From: Bryobacter sp.
Lineage (GTDB): Bacteria; Acidobacteriota; Terriglobia; Bryobacterales; Bryobacteraceae
Assembly (NCBI GenBank): GCA_022843605.1
Contig: JALHNI010000003.1
Span: 1-64,000 of the forward strand
Length of the DNA stretch: 64,000 nt
Direction of reading: 5' to 3'
Position numbers and translations under genes: made by a program
The notes under the pieces: model-generated
The model's input: only the letters and a program-made list of their open reading frames with translations
What the model was told of the DNA's origin: nothing
Databases searched by the model: none
Shown: in pieces, positions 35,514 to 44,828 of the stretch
How the letters are laid out: every line of letters begins with the position of its first letter
Position numbering within the stretch: the first letter of the stretch is position 1

Positions 35514-36077
35514 TTAGCGGTCGAGGGCCCGGTTGAGTTGCACGACGTTGACGGCGGGTTCGCCGAGAATGCCCCAAGCGCGGCCAGTGGAGTGCTCGGC
35601 GATCAACTGATAGACGCGGTCAAGGCTCAGGTTTCTAACTCGGGCCACGCGGGCCGCCTGGTAGGCGGCGGCGGCCGGGGTGATGTGCGGATCGAGCCCA
35701 CTGGCGGAGGCCGTGAGTAAGTCAATGGGCGGAGGGTTGCGGGGATCGAGAGCTTGCAGTGCGGCCCGCCGGGCCTCCATCGCCTTCTTCAGGTCCGGAT
35801 GGTGCGGCCCGTAGTTGGAGCCTGAAGAGGAGGCCGGGTTGTAAGGCTCAAGGCTGGTGGCCGAGAGGCGAGACCAGAAGTACTTCGGATCTTCGAAGCT
35901 CTGGCCGATCAGGTTGGAGCCCCTCACTTTTCCGTTTTCCACGATCAAGCTGCCCGTTGCTTGCGCAGGGAAGACGAGTTTGGCGATGCCGGTGATCGCC
36001 AGCGGATAAATCACTCCAGTGAGTACGGTGAGCGTCAGGAACGTAGTCAGTGCTGCACGAATCATGGTTATACCCAT
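35514..36077 (-). CDS. kdpC: K+-transporting ATPase subunit KdpC
   Basis: 187 residues with one N-terminal membrane helix ([21 protein letters not shown]) and a periplasmic domain. Family marks: '[10 protein letters not shown]', '[22 protein letters not shown]', '[22 protein letters not shown]' and '[11 protein letters not shown]' at the C-terminus. KdpC stabilises the KdpA-KdpB complex. Overlaps the end of kdpB by ten bases. Confidence 0.96.
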   Translation of the reverse strand: MGITMIRAALTTFLTLTVLTGVIYPLAITGIAKLVFPAQATGSLIVENGKVRGSNLIGQSFEDPKYFWSRLSATSLEPYNPASSSGSNYGPHHPDLKKAMEARRAALQALDPRNPPPIDLLTASASGLDPHITPAAAAYQAARVARVRNLSLDRVYQLIAEHSTGRAWGILGEPAVNVVQLNRALDR

Positions 36078-38140
36078 CCCAATCCAGCCAGAATCATGTC
36101 GATCACTTTGATCCCCGCGAACGGCAGCAGGACGCCACCCGCTCCGTAGATGAGCAAGTGCCTTTGCAGGAGATCTGCCGCTGACACGGGCCGGTACTGA
36201 ATGCCACGCAGGGCCAGCGGGATCAGCGCGACGATGATGAGGGCGTTGAAGATCACCGCCGACAGAATCGCGCTTTCCGGCGACGCCAGGTGCATGACGT
36301 TCAGCGCGCTGAGTTGCGGATAGGTGGTGGCGAAGGCCGCCGGGATGATGGCGAAGTATTTGGCGACGTCGTTGGCGGTGGAGAAAGTGGTGAGGGCGCC
36401 ACGGGTCATCAGCATTTGCTTGCCGATCTGGACGATTTCAATGAGCTTGGTGGGGTTCGAATCGAGGTCCACCATGTTGCCCGCTTCTTTTGCCGCTTGT
36501 GTGCCGGTGTTCATGGCGACGGCGACATCGGCTTGGGCGAGCGCGGGTGCGTCATTGGTGCCGTCCCCGGTCATGGCGACCAGGCGGCCTTCGGCCTGAC
36601 GTTCGCGAATCAGTTGGAGCTTGCGTTCTGGCGTCGCTTCGGCGAGAAAGTCATCGACGCCGGCTTCGGCCGCAATCGCCGCGGCGGTGAGCGGATTGTC
36701 GCCGGTGATCATGATGGTCTTGATGCCGGCGCGGCGCAGTTCGGCGAAGCGCTCCTTGATGCCGCCCTTGACGATGTCCTTCAAGTGAATGACGCCGAGC
36801 ACCCGGTTACCTTCCGCCACCACGAGCGGGGTGCCGCCCTGGCGGGCGATGCTCTCCACGGCCTGGCGGACGCCAGTGGGAAAGCTACCGCCGAGCGAAG
36901 TGACGTAGGCCTCGATGGAGTCGGCTGCGCCTTTGCGGATCTGTCGGCCATCGAGGTCGACGCCGCTCATGCGGGTGCGCGCGGTAAACGGCACAAAGTG
37001 CGCGCCGAGTTGGTGTAGATCGCGCTCGCGAATCTGGAACTTCTCCTTGGCGAGGATGACGACGCTGCGCCCCTCCGGTGTTTCATCCGCCAGTGACGCC
37101 AGTTGCGCCGCGTCGGCGAGTTGAGTTTCACTCACGCCGTCGGCCGGCACGAAGGCTGTCGCCTGGCGGTTGCCGAGCGTGATGGTGCCGGTCTTATCGA
37201 GTAGCAAGACGTCGACATCGCCCGCGGCCTCCACGGCGCGGCCGGACATGGCGAGCACGTTGGCCTGCAGCATACGGTCCATCCCGGCGATACCGATCGC
37301 CGAAAGCAGCGCGCCGATGGTGGTGGGAATCAGGCAGACCAACAAAGCCACCAGCACGGTGACCGTGACGGGTTGCCCCTTGCCCGCCTCATTGACGGCA
37401 AAGATCGAGAACGGCAGCAATGTCGCGGTCGCCATCAGAAAGACGATCGTCAGCGCGGCCAGCAGGATATTGAGCGCGATTTCGTTTGGCGTCTTTTGAC
37501 GTTTCGCGCCTTCCACCATCGCGATCATGCGTTCGAGGAAGCTCTCGCCGGCTTCGGCGGTGACGCGGATCACCAGCCAGTCAGAGAGGACGCGCGTGCC
37601 GCCGGTGACACTGGAGCGGTCGCCGCCGCTTTCGCGAATCACCGGGGCGCTCTCGCCGGTGATCGCGCTCTCGTCGACGGAGGCCGCGCCTTCGATGATC
37701 TCGCCGTCCATTGGAATGAACTCGCCGGTTTCCACGACGACCACGTCGCCTTTGTGCAGCAGGGCGCCGGAGACCGTGGTGTAGGAACTGCCGTATCGCG
37801 GTTCGTCCAGCCTTTTGGCATTCACGTCGCGGCGGCTCTTGCGTAGCGTGTCGGCTTGCGCTTTGCCCCGGCCTTCGGCCATCGCTTCGGCGAAGTTGCC
37901 AAACAGCACCGTGAACCAGAGCCACAGGCTGATGCCCAGGATGAAGGGCGCAGGCGCTTCGCCCCGCCCGGTGAGCGCTTGCAGGCCCAGTACGGTGGTG
38001 AAGACGCTGCCCACGAGGACGACAAACATGACGGGATTCTTGGCCTGATGCCGCGGATCCAGCTTGCGAACGGAATCCATCAAAGCGCCGCGCACGATGT
38101 GCGGATCGAACCGTGCACTTTTGCTCATTGTTTTACTCAC
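36068..38140 (-). CDS. kdpB: K+-transporting P-type ATPase catalytic subunit KdpB
   Basis: 690 residues from GTG 38140, placed by a GGAGG seven bases upstream and by overlap with the kdpA stop (GTGA); an internal ATG four codons on is the alternative. P-type ATPase motifs: actuator 'TGES', phosphorylation loop DKTGTITLG (near residue 313), '[10 protein letters not shown]' nucleotide-binding site, '[10 protein letters not shown]', '[20 protein letters not shown]'. Hydrolyses ATP to drive K+ through KdpA. Confidence 0.97.
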   Translation of the reverse strand: MSKTMSKSARFDPHIVRGALMDSVRKLDPRHQAKNPVMFVVLVGSVFTTVLGLQALTGRGEAPAPFILGISLWLWFTVLFGNFAEAMAEGRGKAQADTLRKSRRDVNAKRLDEPRYGSSYTTVSGALLHKGDVVVVETGEFIPMDGEIIEGAASVDESAITGESAPVIRESGGDRSSVTGGTRVLSDWLVIRVTAEAGESFLERMIAMVEGAKRQKTPNEIALNILLAALTIVFLMATATLLPFSIFAVNEAGKGQPVTVTVLVALLVCLIPTTIGALLSAIGIAGMDRMLQANVLAMSGRAVEAAGDVDVLLLDKTGTITLGNRQATAFVPADGVSETQLADAAQLASLADETPEGRSVVILAKEKFQIRERDLHQLGAHFVPFTARTRMSGVDLDGRQIRKGAADSIEAYVTSLGGSFPTGVRQAVESIARQGGTPLVVAEGNRVLGVIHLKDIVKGGIKERFAELRRAGIKTIMITGDNPLTAAAIAAEAGVDDFLAEATPERKLQLIRERQAEGRLVAMTGDGTNDAPALAQADVAVAMNTGTQAAKEAGNMVDLDSNPTKLIEIVQIGKQMLMTRGALTTFSTANDVAKYFAIIPAAFATTYPQLSALNVMHLASPESAILSAVIFNALIIVALIPLALRGIQYRPVSAADLLQRHLLIYGAGGVLLPFAGIKVIDMILAGLGWV

Positions 38141-39753
38141 TGCAATGCCTCCACAATCGGACCTAAAGCCAGTGCCGGGATAAAGGCCAGCACGCCGACA
38201 ATCAGAACTGCGCCGACTAACAGGCCGACAAATAATGGGGTGTGGGTCGGCAAGGTGCCGGGCCCCACCGGCACCGTCTTCTTGCGCGCCAGCGATCCAG
38301 CGATCGCCAGCACCGGCCAAGCCACCCAGTAGCGTGCGAAGAACATCGCGACGCCGCCCGTCAGGTTCACCAATGGATTGTTCGCTCCGTAGCCGCCGAA
38401 GGCGCTGCCGTTGTTGTTGCCCATGGAAGAGAAGGCATAGAGAATCTCGCTGAAGCCATGCGCGCCGCGGTCCTGCAGACCGCTCAGGCCCATCGGCGTG
38501 ACGACGGAGATCGCGGTGCCGAGTAACACGCACACCGGCGGTACCAGAATGGCAATCGAGGCCATCTTCATCTCGAATGCTTCGATTTTCTTGCCGAGAT
38601 ACTCCGGAGTCCGGCCCACCATCAGGCCAGCCAGGAACACGGCGATGATCGCGAAGACGACCATGCCGTAGAGGCCGGAGCCCACACCGCCAAACACCAC
38701 TTCGCCCAACTGCATCAGGAACATCGGAATCAGTCCGCCGATGGGGGTGAAGGAGTCGTGCATGGCGTTTACTGAGCCATTGGAGGCGGCGGTGGTGGCT
38801 ACGGCCCACAGCGCCGAGTTCGTGGTGCCGAAGCGGACCTCTTTACCCTCCATGTTGCCGACCTCTACTTGCGCTTCAATCAGCAGCAGTGGGACGAAAA
38901 TCAGCACCATGGCGGCCAGCAGTGCCCAGCCCTGCCGGTTGTCGTTCACCATTCTGCCGAAGGTGACGCAGAGCGCGGCCGGGATCAGCAGGATGGAAAG
39001 CACTTGAAAGAAGTTCGAAAGCGCCGTCGGATTCTCGAAGGGATGCGCCGAGTTGACGTTGAAGAAGCCGCCTCCGTTGGTCCCCAACTGTTTGATTGCT
39101 ACCTGCGACGCCGCGGGGCCCATTGGCAGTACCCGTTTCGAATCGGCCACCGGCACGTAGCCGTCCAGGTTCTGGATGACGCCTTGCGAGACCAGGAAGA
39201 TCGCGAGAATTGCGGAAAGCGGCAGCAGGATGTACAAAGTGCCGCGGACCAGATCCGCCCAGAAGTTGCCGATCGATTCGCTGTTTTTCGAGGCCAGCCC
39301 GCGCGCCAAGGCGGCCACGACGGCGAGGCCGGAGGCGGCGGAGACGAAGTTCTGCACAGTCAGACCCACCATCTGCGTGAAGTAGCTCAGTGTGGATTCG
39401 CCGCCGTAGTTCTGCCAGTTCGTATTCGTCGCGAAGCTGATGGCGATGTTGAGGGCCGTGTGCGGCTCCAGCGCGCCAAAGCCCTGGGGATTCAGCGGGA
39501 GCAGATGCTGCAATCGGAGAATCGAATAGACGGCCAAAACGCCCAAGGCATTGAAGGCGAGAAACGCCGCCGCATAGACCTTCCAGGTCATGCCCTGGTC
39601 CGGATTCACCCCGGCAAGGCGGTAGAGCCCGCGCTCCAAGGTGCTGGTCCGGCGGCCTTCCAGTACGCTGGCCATGTAGTTGCCCAAGGGCTTCACGCAC
39701 AGCAGGAGGACGAGGAGATAGAAGCCAAGTTGAGTAAGGTCGTTGCCGCTCAT
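38137..39753 (-). CDS. kdpA: K+-transporting ATPase channel-like subunit KdpA
   Basis: 538 residues with about ten membrane helices and four pseudo-repeated selectivity loops, visible as '[11 protein letters not shown]', '[20 protein letters not shown]', '[22 protein letters not shown]' and '[19 protein letters not shown]'. The potassium-translocating subunit, from the Trk/Ktr-like superfamily. Overlaps kdpF by one base and kdpB by four. Confidence 0.97.
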   Translation of the reverse strand: MSGNDLTQLGFYLLVLLLCVKPLGNYMASVLEGRRTSTLERGLYRLAGVNPDQGMTWKVYAAAFLAFNALGVLAVYSILRLQHLLPLNPQGFGALEPHTALNIAISFATNTNWQNYGGESTLSYFTQMVGLTVQNFVSAASGLAVVAALARGLASKNSESIGNFWADLVRGTLYILLPLSAILAIFLVSQGVIQNLDGYVPVADSKRVLPMGPAASQVAIKQLGTNGGGFFNVNSAHPFENPTALSNFFQVLSILLIPAALCVTFGRMVNDNRQGWALLAAMVLIFVPLLLIEAQVEVGNMEGKEVRFGTTNSALWAVATTAASNGSVNAMHDSFTPIGGLIPMFLMQLGEVVFGGVGSGLYGMVVFAIIAVFLAGLMVGRTPEYLGKKIEAFEMKMASIAILVPPVCVLLGTAISVVTPMGLSGLQDRGAHGFSEILYAFSSMGNNNGSAFGGYGANNPLVNLTGGVAMFFARYWVAWPVLAIAGSLARKKTVPVGPGTLPTHTPLFVGLLVGAVLIVGVLAFIPALALGPIVEALQ

Positions 39754-39842
39754 TAGAATTTCTCCGGGAGCAGCAGGGCCACAAAAAGATAGAGCAGCAG
39801 CAGAACGGCAACGATGCCGCCTGTCAGATAGAGGAGGTTCAT
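39753..39842 (-). CDS. kdpF: KdpF small stabilising subunit
   Basis: 29 residues: one hydrophobic helix (LLYLTGGIVAVLLLLYLFVA) ending LLLPEKF, matching KdpF, which stabilises the KdpFABC complex. ATG follows GGGGAGG by five bases. Its start overlaps the stop of an upstream 27-residue frame (ATGA) and its stop shares one base with the kdpA start. Confidence 0.9.
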   Translation of the reverse strand: MNLLYLTGGIVAVLLLLYLFVALLLPEKF

Positions 39843-39922
39843 TGCGGCCTCCCCGCTACCCGAATGCACTGGTAGGTGAGTGCAAACAGCAACGCCACGA
39901 TGGCGATAGAGCCGATATCCAT
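39839..39922 (-). CDS. 27-residue membrane micro-ORF upstream of kdpF
   Basis: ATG 39922 to TGA 39839: MDIGSIAIVALLFALTYQCI followed by RVAGRPQ. One hydrophobic helix with an acidic N-terminus and basic C-terminus, the classic N-out/C-in pattern. The TGA overlaps the kdpF ATG (ATGA). GGAGG lies just one base before its ATG, closer than ideal. Small membrane ORFs of this kind ahead of kdpF occur in other kdp operons as I recall, but I know of no name. May be a second small Kdp subunit or a coupling leader. Confidence 0.5.
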   Translation of the reverse strand: MDIGSIAIVALLFALTYQCIRVAGRPQ

Positions 39923-39977
39923 GCCTCCAGCGTAGAGAGGCAAGCATTAAGGTCTTGCAAAGACGTGAGGCTACGCC

Positions 39978-39995
39978 ATCAAGAAAGTATCAAGA
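39978..39995 (-). promoter_or_regulatory. Direct repeat upstream of kdp, candidate KdpE site
   Basis: ATCAAGA-N4-ATCAAGA (TCTTGAT twice on the kdp coding strand), exact seven-base repeats with an 11-base period. OmpR-family regulators such as KdpE bind tandem repeats spaced one helical turn. It lies 56 bases upstream of the first kdp ORF, in the only gap available for a kdp promoter, and touches the end of the PQQ gene. Confidence 0.4.
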
Positions 39996-39996
39996 T

Positions 39997-41580
39997 TTAC
40001 GGTTCCGGGAGGCGGAAGGTGAACAGTGCGGAACCCACGGCGATGGCCACATGCTGGCGGCCATCCACCAGGTAGGTAATCGGCGACGCAATCACTTGGC
40101 CGCCGAGGTATTTGTTCCACAGCAGCTTACCGGTCTTGGCGTCCAACGCGAAGAAGTGTCCTTCGCGGTTGCCGCTAAACAGGATGTCGGTGGCGGTGGT
40201 GAGCAGGCCGCTTTCGCTCATATCGGACATCGGGAAGTCCCAGACCTTCTTTCCCGTCACCGGATCCAGAGCTCGAACCGCGGCGTAGCCGTCTTCGGTA
40301 CCGCGCTTCATCATCGGCTCGCGGCGTGTCGGCGGTACAGGCGCCTTCACGCCGCCGCCGGCGTACCACTTGCCTTTCTCATAGTCCTGATTCCAGGTGA
40401 AGTAAGTGCTGTGATAGTTTTCCCAGGCGGTTAGGTAAAAGAGGCCGGTGCGCGGGCTGTATGAAGGCGCATACCAATTGGTGCCGCCCTGCACGCCGGG
40501 GTAGGTCTTAGTGCCCTGCTTACTGGGGCCGCGCCCCGGATTCAGAATGGGGCGGCCTTTGTCGTCAAGACCCGAAGCCCAATCGAGCTTGACGAAGGCC
40601 GTGCCGCGCAGAAACTCGCCGGTTGCGCGGTCAAAGACGTAGAAGAAGCCATTGCGATTCGCCCAGTACATTAACTTACGCTGGCGGCCCTGCCACTCGC
40701 GATCCACCAGCACGGCAGTCTGGACGGCATCGAAGTCCCATTGGTCGTGCGGCGTGAATTGGAAGTGCCACTTCAGCTTGCCGGTGTCGGGGTCGATGGC
40801 GATGACGCTATCGGAATACAGGTTGTCGCCGGCGCGCACGGTGGGATTCCAGTCGGGTCCCGGATTGCCGGTGCCCCAGTAGGTGAGGTTGAGTTCCGGG
40901 TCATAGGAGCCGGTGAGCCAGATGGGTCCACCGCCGTGTTTCCAACTGTCGCCGGCCCAGGTTTCGTTGCCCTTCTCGCCCGGACCGGGGATGGTCTGGA
41001 AGCGCCAGAGTTCGCGGCCGGTTTTGATGTCGAGCGCCGCCAGGAAGCCGCGAATGCCGAGTTCGCCACCCGCCGAGCCGATCAGCACTTTGTCCTTCAC
41101 CACCATCGGCGCGTGGGTGAAGACGTAGCCTTCCTGATGGTCGGCGAGAGTCGTCTCCCACTTCTTGCGGCCGGTGCGCGCATCAAGGGCGATCATCTTG
41201 GCGTCGTGGGTGCCATGAAAGATGGTGCCGTCATGGTAGGCCACACCGCGGTTGATCTTGCCGCAGCAGGGGAAGGTGACGTCGGGCAGTTTGTGCTCGT
41301 AGATCCAGAAGGGGCGGCCGGTGGCCGGGTCCAAGGCGACGACGTTGTTCGGCGCTTCGGTGATGTACATCACGCCATCGATGACCAGCGGCGTGGCTTC
41401 GAACTTTTCGAGGGAGCGCGCCTGGAAGACCCAGCCCAGCTCAAGCCCTTTGACGTTGGCCGGCGTAATCTGATTCAGTTCGCTATAGTGCGTGCTTTGA
41501 TGCGAGCCGTGGTACATCGTCCATTCGCCCGGTTTCTGGGCCAGCAAGCCTGCGGCCACGAGTAAGTAAATGCGGATCAT
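39997..41580 (-). CDS. PQQ-dependent alcohol dehydrogenase, lanthanide-type signature
   Basis: 527 residues with an N-terminal signal (MIRIYLLVAAGLLAQ) and an eight-bladed quinoprotein propeller with Trp-docking repeats. The vicinal disulfide C105-C106 (FPCCGKINRG), Glu173 (AGGELG), Asn239 (WGTGNP) and catalytic Asp282 match MxaF/XoxF active sites. An Asp two residues after the catalytic one (W-D282-F-D284) is the extra ligand that marks lanthanide-dependent enzymes; calcium enzymes have Ala or Ser there. Periplasmic oxidation of an alcohol or aldehyde, passing electrons to the dihaem cytochrome encoded four bases-overlapping upstream. Substrate unknown. Confidence 0.9.
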   Translation of the reverse strand: MIRIYLLVAAGLLAQKPGEWTMYHGSHQSTHYSELNQITPANVKGLELGWVFQARSLEKFEATPLVIDGVMYITEAPNNVVALDPATGRPFWIYEHKLPDVTFPCCGKINRGVAYHDGTIFHGTHDAKMIALDARTGRKKWETTLADHQEGYVFTHAPMVVKDKVLIGSAGGELGIRGFLAALDIKTGRELWRFQTIPGPGEKGNETWAGDSWKHGGGPIWLTGSYDPELNLTYWGTGNPGPDWNPTVRAGDNLYSDSVIAIDPDTGKLKWHFQFTPHDQWDFDAVQTAVLVDREWQGRQRKLMYWANRNGFFYVFDRATGEFLRGTAFVKLDWASGLDDKGRPILNPGRGPSKQGTKTYPGVQGGTNWYAPSYSPRTGLFYLTAWENYHSTYFTWNQDYEKGKWYAGGGVKAPVPPTRREPMMKRGTEDGYAAVRALDPVTGKKVWDFPMSDMSESGLLTTATDILFSGNREGHFFALDAKTGKLLWNKYLGGQVIASPITYLVDGRQHVAIAVGSALFTFRLPEP

Positions 41581-42332
41581 CGCGAGCCTCCGGTCATCAG
41601 GAACGCCACTAAGTCATCGACCTGCGCGTCGGTCAGCTTGGTGGCCGGCATCGGCGAAGTTCGGACAATCTCGTAAGTGGACAACGCCGACTTCATGACG
41701 GACTTCAGCCCGCTCGAATCGCGGTACTGGACGCTGTAAGTATCTTCGTTGAGGCGGGTGCCGGTGAGCGTGGCGCCCGCTTTGGTGGTGGCGCGAATCC
41801 GGAAATACTGTGGCGGCACGTCCGCCTGCGGATCCACAATCGAACGGCGGATCTCGCCCACCGACTGAAACTTGCCGATGCCGGCCAAGTCCGGCGCGGT
41901 ACCGTCGACGTGGCAGCGGGCGCAGCCCTCGCTGCGAAAGAGCGCCGCCCCGCGCGCCGAATCGCCTTTGACGGCGGTAGCCGTAGCGCGGCCCGCGCTG
42001 AACGAGCGGATGTAAGCCAAAGTGGACCAGGTCTCCCGCGCGTTCAACCCGAAGGCCGGCATCGTGGTGCCGGGCACGCCTTTGTTGATGATGGCGAAGA
42101 GGCCTTCGTCGGAGGAGGCCCGGCGGAACTGGCCGGTGGTGAAGTCCGGAGTGCCTTGTCCGCCGCGGCCGTCACGGCCATGGCAACTGGCGCACTGCGA
42201 CAGAAAGATGCGCGCGCCGTTCTCGCGGTCGGCGGGAGTATTGAACGGATTGGTCATCGTCAGCGAGCTTTCTTCCTGGGCCCAGCCCAGGGTCGCGCCG
42301 GCGAGCAGTGAAATCAGTTTGAAGTATCTCAA
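41577..42332 (-). CDS. Dihaem c-type cytochrome, likely electron acceptor of the PQQ enzyme
   Basis: 251 residues from TTG 42332, which opens a signal peptide (MRYFKLISLLAGATLGWAQ) a few bases after a GGGG stretch; upstream reading lies antisense to the next gene. Two haem sites: C47-A-S-C50-H51 in 'SQCASCHGRDGRGGQGTPDF' and C137-A-R-C140-H141 in 'SEGCARCHVDG'. The second half resembles the 'putative haem-binding' domain with 'IRRSIVDPQADVPPQYF' and a C-terminal 'LTDAQVDDLVAFLM' helix. Overlaps the PQQ gene start by four bases, supporting a redox pair. Confidence 0.88.
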   Translation of the reverse strand: MRYFKLISLLAGATLGWAQEESSLTMTNPFNTPADRENGARIFLSQCASCHGRDGRGGQGTPDFTTGQFRRASSDEGLFAIINKGVPGTTMPAFGLNARETWSTLAYIRSFSAGRATATAVKGDSARGAALFRSEGCARCHVDGTAPDLAGIGKFQSVGEIRRSIVDPQADVPPQYFRIRATTKAGATLTGTRLNEDTYSVQYRDSSGLKSVMKSALSTYEIVRTSPMPATKLTDAQVDDLVAFLMTGGSR

Positions 42333-42389
42333 GCGCCCCTGATTGTACAGCGGAGTTTGGGCCGGCGCCAGCGGCGCTATTCTGACAGT

Positions 42390-43670
42390 ATGCGGCTTCT
42401 GGTGTTGACGACCATCTATTCGGCAATGATTCTCGGTGCGGCTCCCGCGCGTCCCACCTTTTACAAAGACGTCCTGCCGGTGCTGCAGAGTAAGTGCCAG
42501 GGCTGCCATCGCCCGGGCGAAGCGGCGCCGATGTCGTTTCTGACTTATGAAGGGACCCGGCCCTATGCGGCGGCCATTCGCCAGGCGGTGTTGAGTAAGA
42601 AGATGCCGCCCTGGGGCGCCGACGGTGTCCACGGCAAGTTTCAGAATGATCCGCGCCTCACCGAGGACGAGAAGAGTACGCTGCTGGCCTGGGTGGCGGC
42701 CAAGGCGCCCGCCGGCGACCCGAAGCAGGCGCCTGCCGCCCGTCAGTTTGTCGAAGGCTGGAACGTCGGTCAGCCGGACCTGGTGGTCGCGATGCCCAAG
42801 GCCTATGAGGTCCCCGCCAAGGGTACAGTCGAGTACACCCGCTTCATTCTGCCGCTGAACTTTACCGAGGACCGTTGGATTAGCACGGCGGAAGTGCGTC
42901 CCGGCAACCGTGCCGTCGTCCATCACGTGATTGCCTATGTACGCGATCCCAAGAGCAAATGGCTGCGGGCCGAGCCCATGAATCAGCCGATCGTCAAAGT
43001 GGCGAAGAGCGATGGCGGTGCTCGTTACTGGCTGGCCGCCTATGCTCCCGGCGTCCCGGCGATCCCTGGTACACCTGGCCGTGCGCTGCGCATTAAGGCC
43101 GGCTCGGACCTGGTGTTCGAGATGCACTACACCACTAACGGCGAACCCGCCACTGACCTGACGAAGGTCGGTATCGTCTTCGCCAAGGAGCCCCCCAAAG
43201 AGGTGATGGCCACCATCGGGGTGGACAACCATGAATTCGCCATCCCGCCCGGCGCGGACAGCCACGAAGTGAAGGCCCGCTGGGAGGTGCCCAACGAAAT
43301 GACGCTGGTGAACCTGACCCCGCACATGCACTTGCGCGGCAAGGACTTCCGCTACGAAGCCACCTACCCCACTGGCGAAACCGAAGTGCTGCTGAACGTT
43401 CCGCGCTACGACTTCAACTGGCAGCACACTTACGTACTCGCCCAGCCCAAAGTGCTGCCCGCCGGTACGGTGATCAACGTGATCGCCCACTTCGACAATT
43501 CGCCGAACAACAAGTTCAACCCGGATCCGAAGGCCGAAGTCCGCTACGGCGACCAGAGCTGGGAAGAGATGATGATCGGATTCGGGACTGTGGTGTGGGA
43601 CGCGAAGGACGTCGACAAGAATATGTTCGCGCCGCGCAAGCCGGCTCAGCCCAGAAAGCCAGCGGAATAG
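42390..43670 (+). CDS. Cytochrome c / copper type II monooxygenase-like exported protein
   Basis: 426 residues from ATG 42390, which starts a signal peptide (MRLLVLTTIYSAMILGA). A haem site C36-Q-G-C39-H40 sits in 'LQSKCQGCHRPGEAAPMSF'. The rest has two beta-rich halves with His motifs of the peptidylglycine/dopamine monooxygenase fold: 'AVVHHVIAYV', 'VFEMHYTTNGEP' and 'LTPHMHLRGKDFRYEA'. Known members of the fold hydroxylate substrates with copper and ascorbate; in environmental bacteria the role of this cytochrome-fused type is unknown. Divergent from the dihaem cytochrome over 57 bases. Confidence 0.82.
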   Translation: MRLLVLTTIYSAMILGAAPARPTFYKDVLPVLQSKCQGCHRPGEAAPMSFLTYEGTRPYAAAIRQAVLSKKMPPWGADGVHGKFQNDPRLTEDEKSTLLAWVAAKAPAGDPKQAPAARQFVEGWNVGQPDLVVAMPKAYEVPAKGTVEYTRFILPLNFTEDRWISTAEVRPGNRAVVHHVIAYVRDPKSKWLRAEPMNQPIVKVAKSDGGARYWLAAYAPGVPAIPGTPGRALRIKAGSDLVFEMHYTTNGEPATDLTKVGIVFAKEPPKEVMATIGVDNHEFAIPPGADSHEVKARWEVPNEMTLVNLTPHMHLRGKDFRYEATYPTGETEVLLNVPRYDFNWQHTYVLAQPKVLPAGTVINVIAHFDNSPNNKFNPDPKAEVRYGDQSWEEMMIGFGTVVWDAKDVDKNMFAPRKPAQPRKPAE

Positions 43671-43673
43671 GGC

Positions 43674-43979
43674 CTATTGGCGATGTTCGCGGCGGAGTTT
43701 GGCGTCGAACCAAAAGGGGCCGAACGGGAGTACCGCCGCGGCCAGGGCCATCAAAATCAAAGCCGGACGCCAACTGAAGCGGCGGGCCGCCAGCAGCACC
43801 ATTAGTACATAGACGACGAAGAGCAGTCCATGCAAACTGCCCACGACGCGCACGGCTTCCGGTTGCCCGGCGACGTACTTCAAGGGCATGGCAATGCCCA
43901 GCAACACCAGGAACGAGACGCCTTCAGCGAGGCCGGCCCAGCGGAGCCTTTTGTAAGCGGGTGTGGCAAAGATTGGAAT
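43674..43979 (-). CDS. DUF3817 membrane protein, probable ATT start
   Basis: The conserved block 'LRWAGLAEGVSFLVLLGIAM' then 'PLKYVAGQPEAVRVVGSLHG' matches DUF3817 (small three-helix membrane proteins). The family N-terminus (about 20 residues before 'AEGVSF') is encoded in frame back to a TGA, but that stretch holds no ATG, GTG or TTG; only ATT at 43979 (with TGGAAG nearby) gives a protein of normal length (101 residues). A GTG or TTG start near 43907-43910 would delete the first helix. Function of the family is unknown. Confidence 0.7.
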   Translation of the reverse strand: MPIFATPAYKRLRWAGLAEGVSFLVLLGIAMPLKYVAGQPEAVRVVGSLHGLLFVVYVLMVLLAARRFSWRPALILMALAAAVLPFGPFWFDAKLRREHRQ

Positions 43980-43994
43980 ACTTCCAGTGTGCCA

Positions 43995-44816
43995 TCAAAG
44001 TGTCTTGCGTAGCCAGTCGATCACCGGTTGTTTGTAGGTGTGGAAGCGCTGGTCCTTTTCCCAATTCATCACACCGTGGACGCCGTCCTGAACGGTGATG
44101 ATTTCCACCGGGATGCCCCGCTTCTTGAACATCTCCACATGCAGGGTGCCCTGCTCATAGGGCACTTGCTCGTCCTTGGTGCCATGCACGATGAGGAACG
44201 GCGGTGTCTTTCGGTTGACGTAGGTATCCGGTGAGGCGGCGCGGAGTTTGGGCTTAGCGGCTTCGTTATAGCCGTCGATCTGGAAGAAGGTCTTCATCCC
44301 CTCGGTCATTGGCTTGTGCTCGAAACGGCTTTGGGCGAAGCGCACCATGTCGATCGGTCCGTAGAAGCTCACCACGGCGGCGACGCCGAGGTCGTTTTTG
44401 GCGCCCACCAGATTCACCAGATGCGCTCCGGCGGATTCACCCATGAGCGCGATCTTGTTCGGATTCACCTTGTACTTTTTGGCGTTCTGCTTCACAAAGC
44501 GAATGGCCGATTCGACGTCCAGGCGCGCGGCCGGGTAGGGGTGCTTCGGTGCCAGGCGATAGTCGATGGTGAACCAGGCCATGCCGGTTTGGTCGAGCAC
44601 AGGGAACAAGGCGTGCACGAAGTTGACGGTCTTGTGTCCCGCGGTCCAACCGCCGCCGTGTACCAGAATCACCGCCGGAAAGGGTCCGGGCCCTTCGGGA
44701 ATGTGAGCGTCGAGCTTCAGGCTTTCGCCTCCGGGCGCGGCGAACTCGATGTCCGGCGTTACCTGATAGGGAGCGGCGGCCAGGACGGTAGCGGTCAACA
44801 AGGTGGCGAGTAACAT
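43995..44816 (-). CDS. Secreted alpha/beta hydrolase (HSL/BD-FAE esterase-like)
   Basis: 273 residues with a signal peptide (MLLATLLTATVLAAA). Oxyanion motif HGGGW at 53-57, nucleophile Ser128 in 'MGESAGAH', an Asp in 'VHGTKDEQVPYEQG' and the His in 'VQDGVHGVMNW'. This resembles acetyl-esterase/feruloyl-esterase-like hydrolases acting on acylated sugars or small esters. The next upstream gene on the same strand is another esterase, so the two may cooperate in polysaccharide deacylation. Confidence 0.88.
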   Translation of the reverse strand: MLLATLLTATVLAAAPYQVTPDIEFAAPGGESLKLDAHIPEGPGPFPAVILVHGGGWTAGHKTVNFVHALFPVLDQTGMAWFTIDYRLAPKHPYPAARLDVESAIRFVKQNAKKYKVNPNKIALMGESAGAHLVNLVGAKNDLGVAAVVSFYGPIDMVRFAQSRFEHKPMTEGMKTFFQIDGYNEAAKPKLRAASPDTYVNRKTPPFLIVHGTKDEQVPYEQGTLHVEMFKKRGIPVEIITVQDGVHGVMNWEKDQRFHTYKQPVIDWLRKTL

Positions 44817-44828
44817 GTCGCGAGTATC

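Noticed and set aside
41577..43490. Long minus-strand frame extending upstream of the dihaem cytochrome
   Set aside because: Beyond 42332 it is antisense to the copper-monooxygenase-like gene and has no family-like sequence; the signal peptide starts at 42332.
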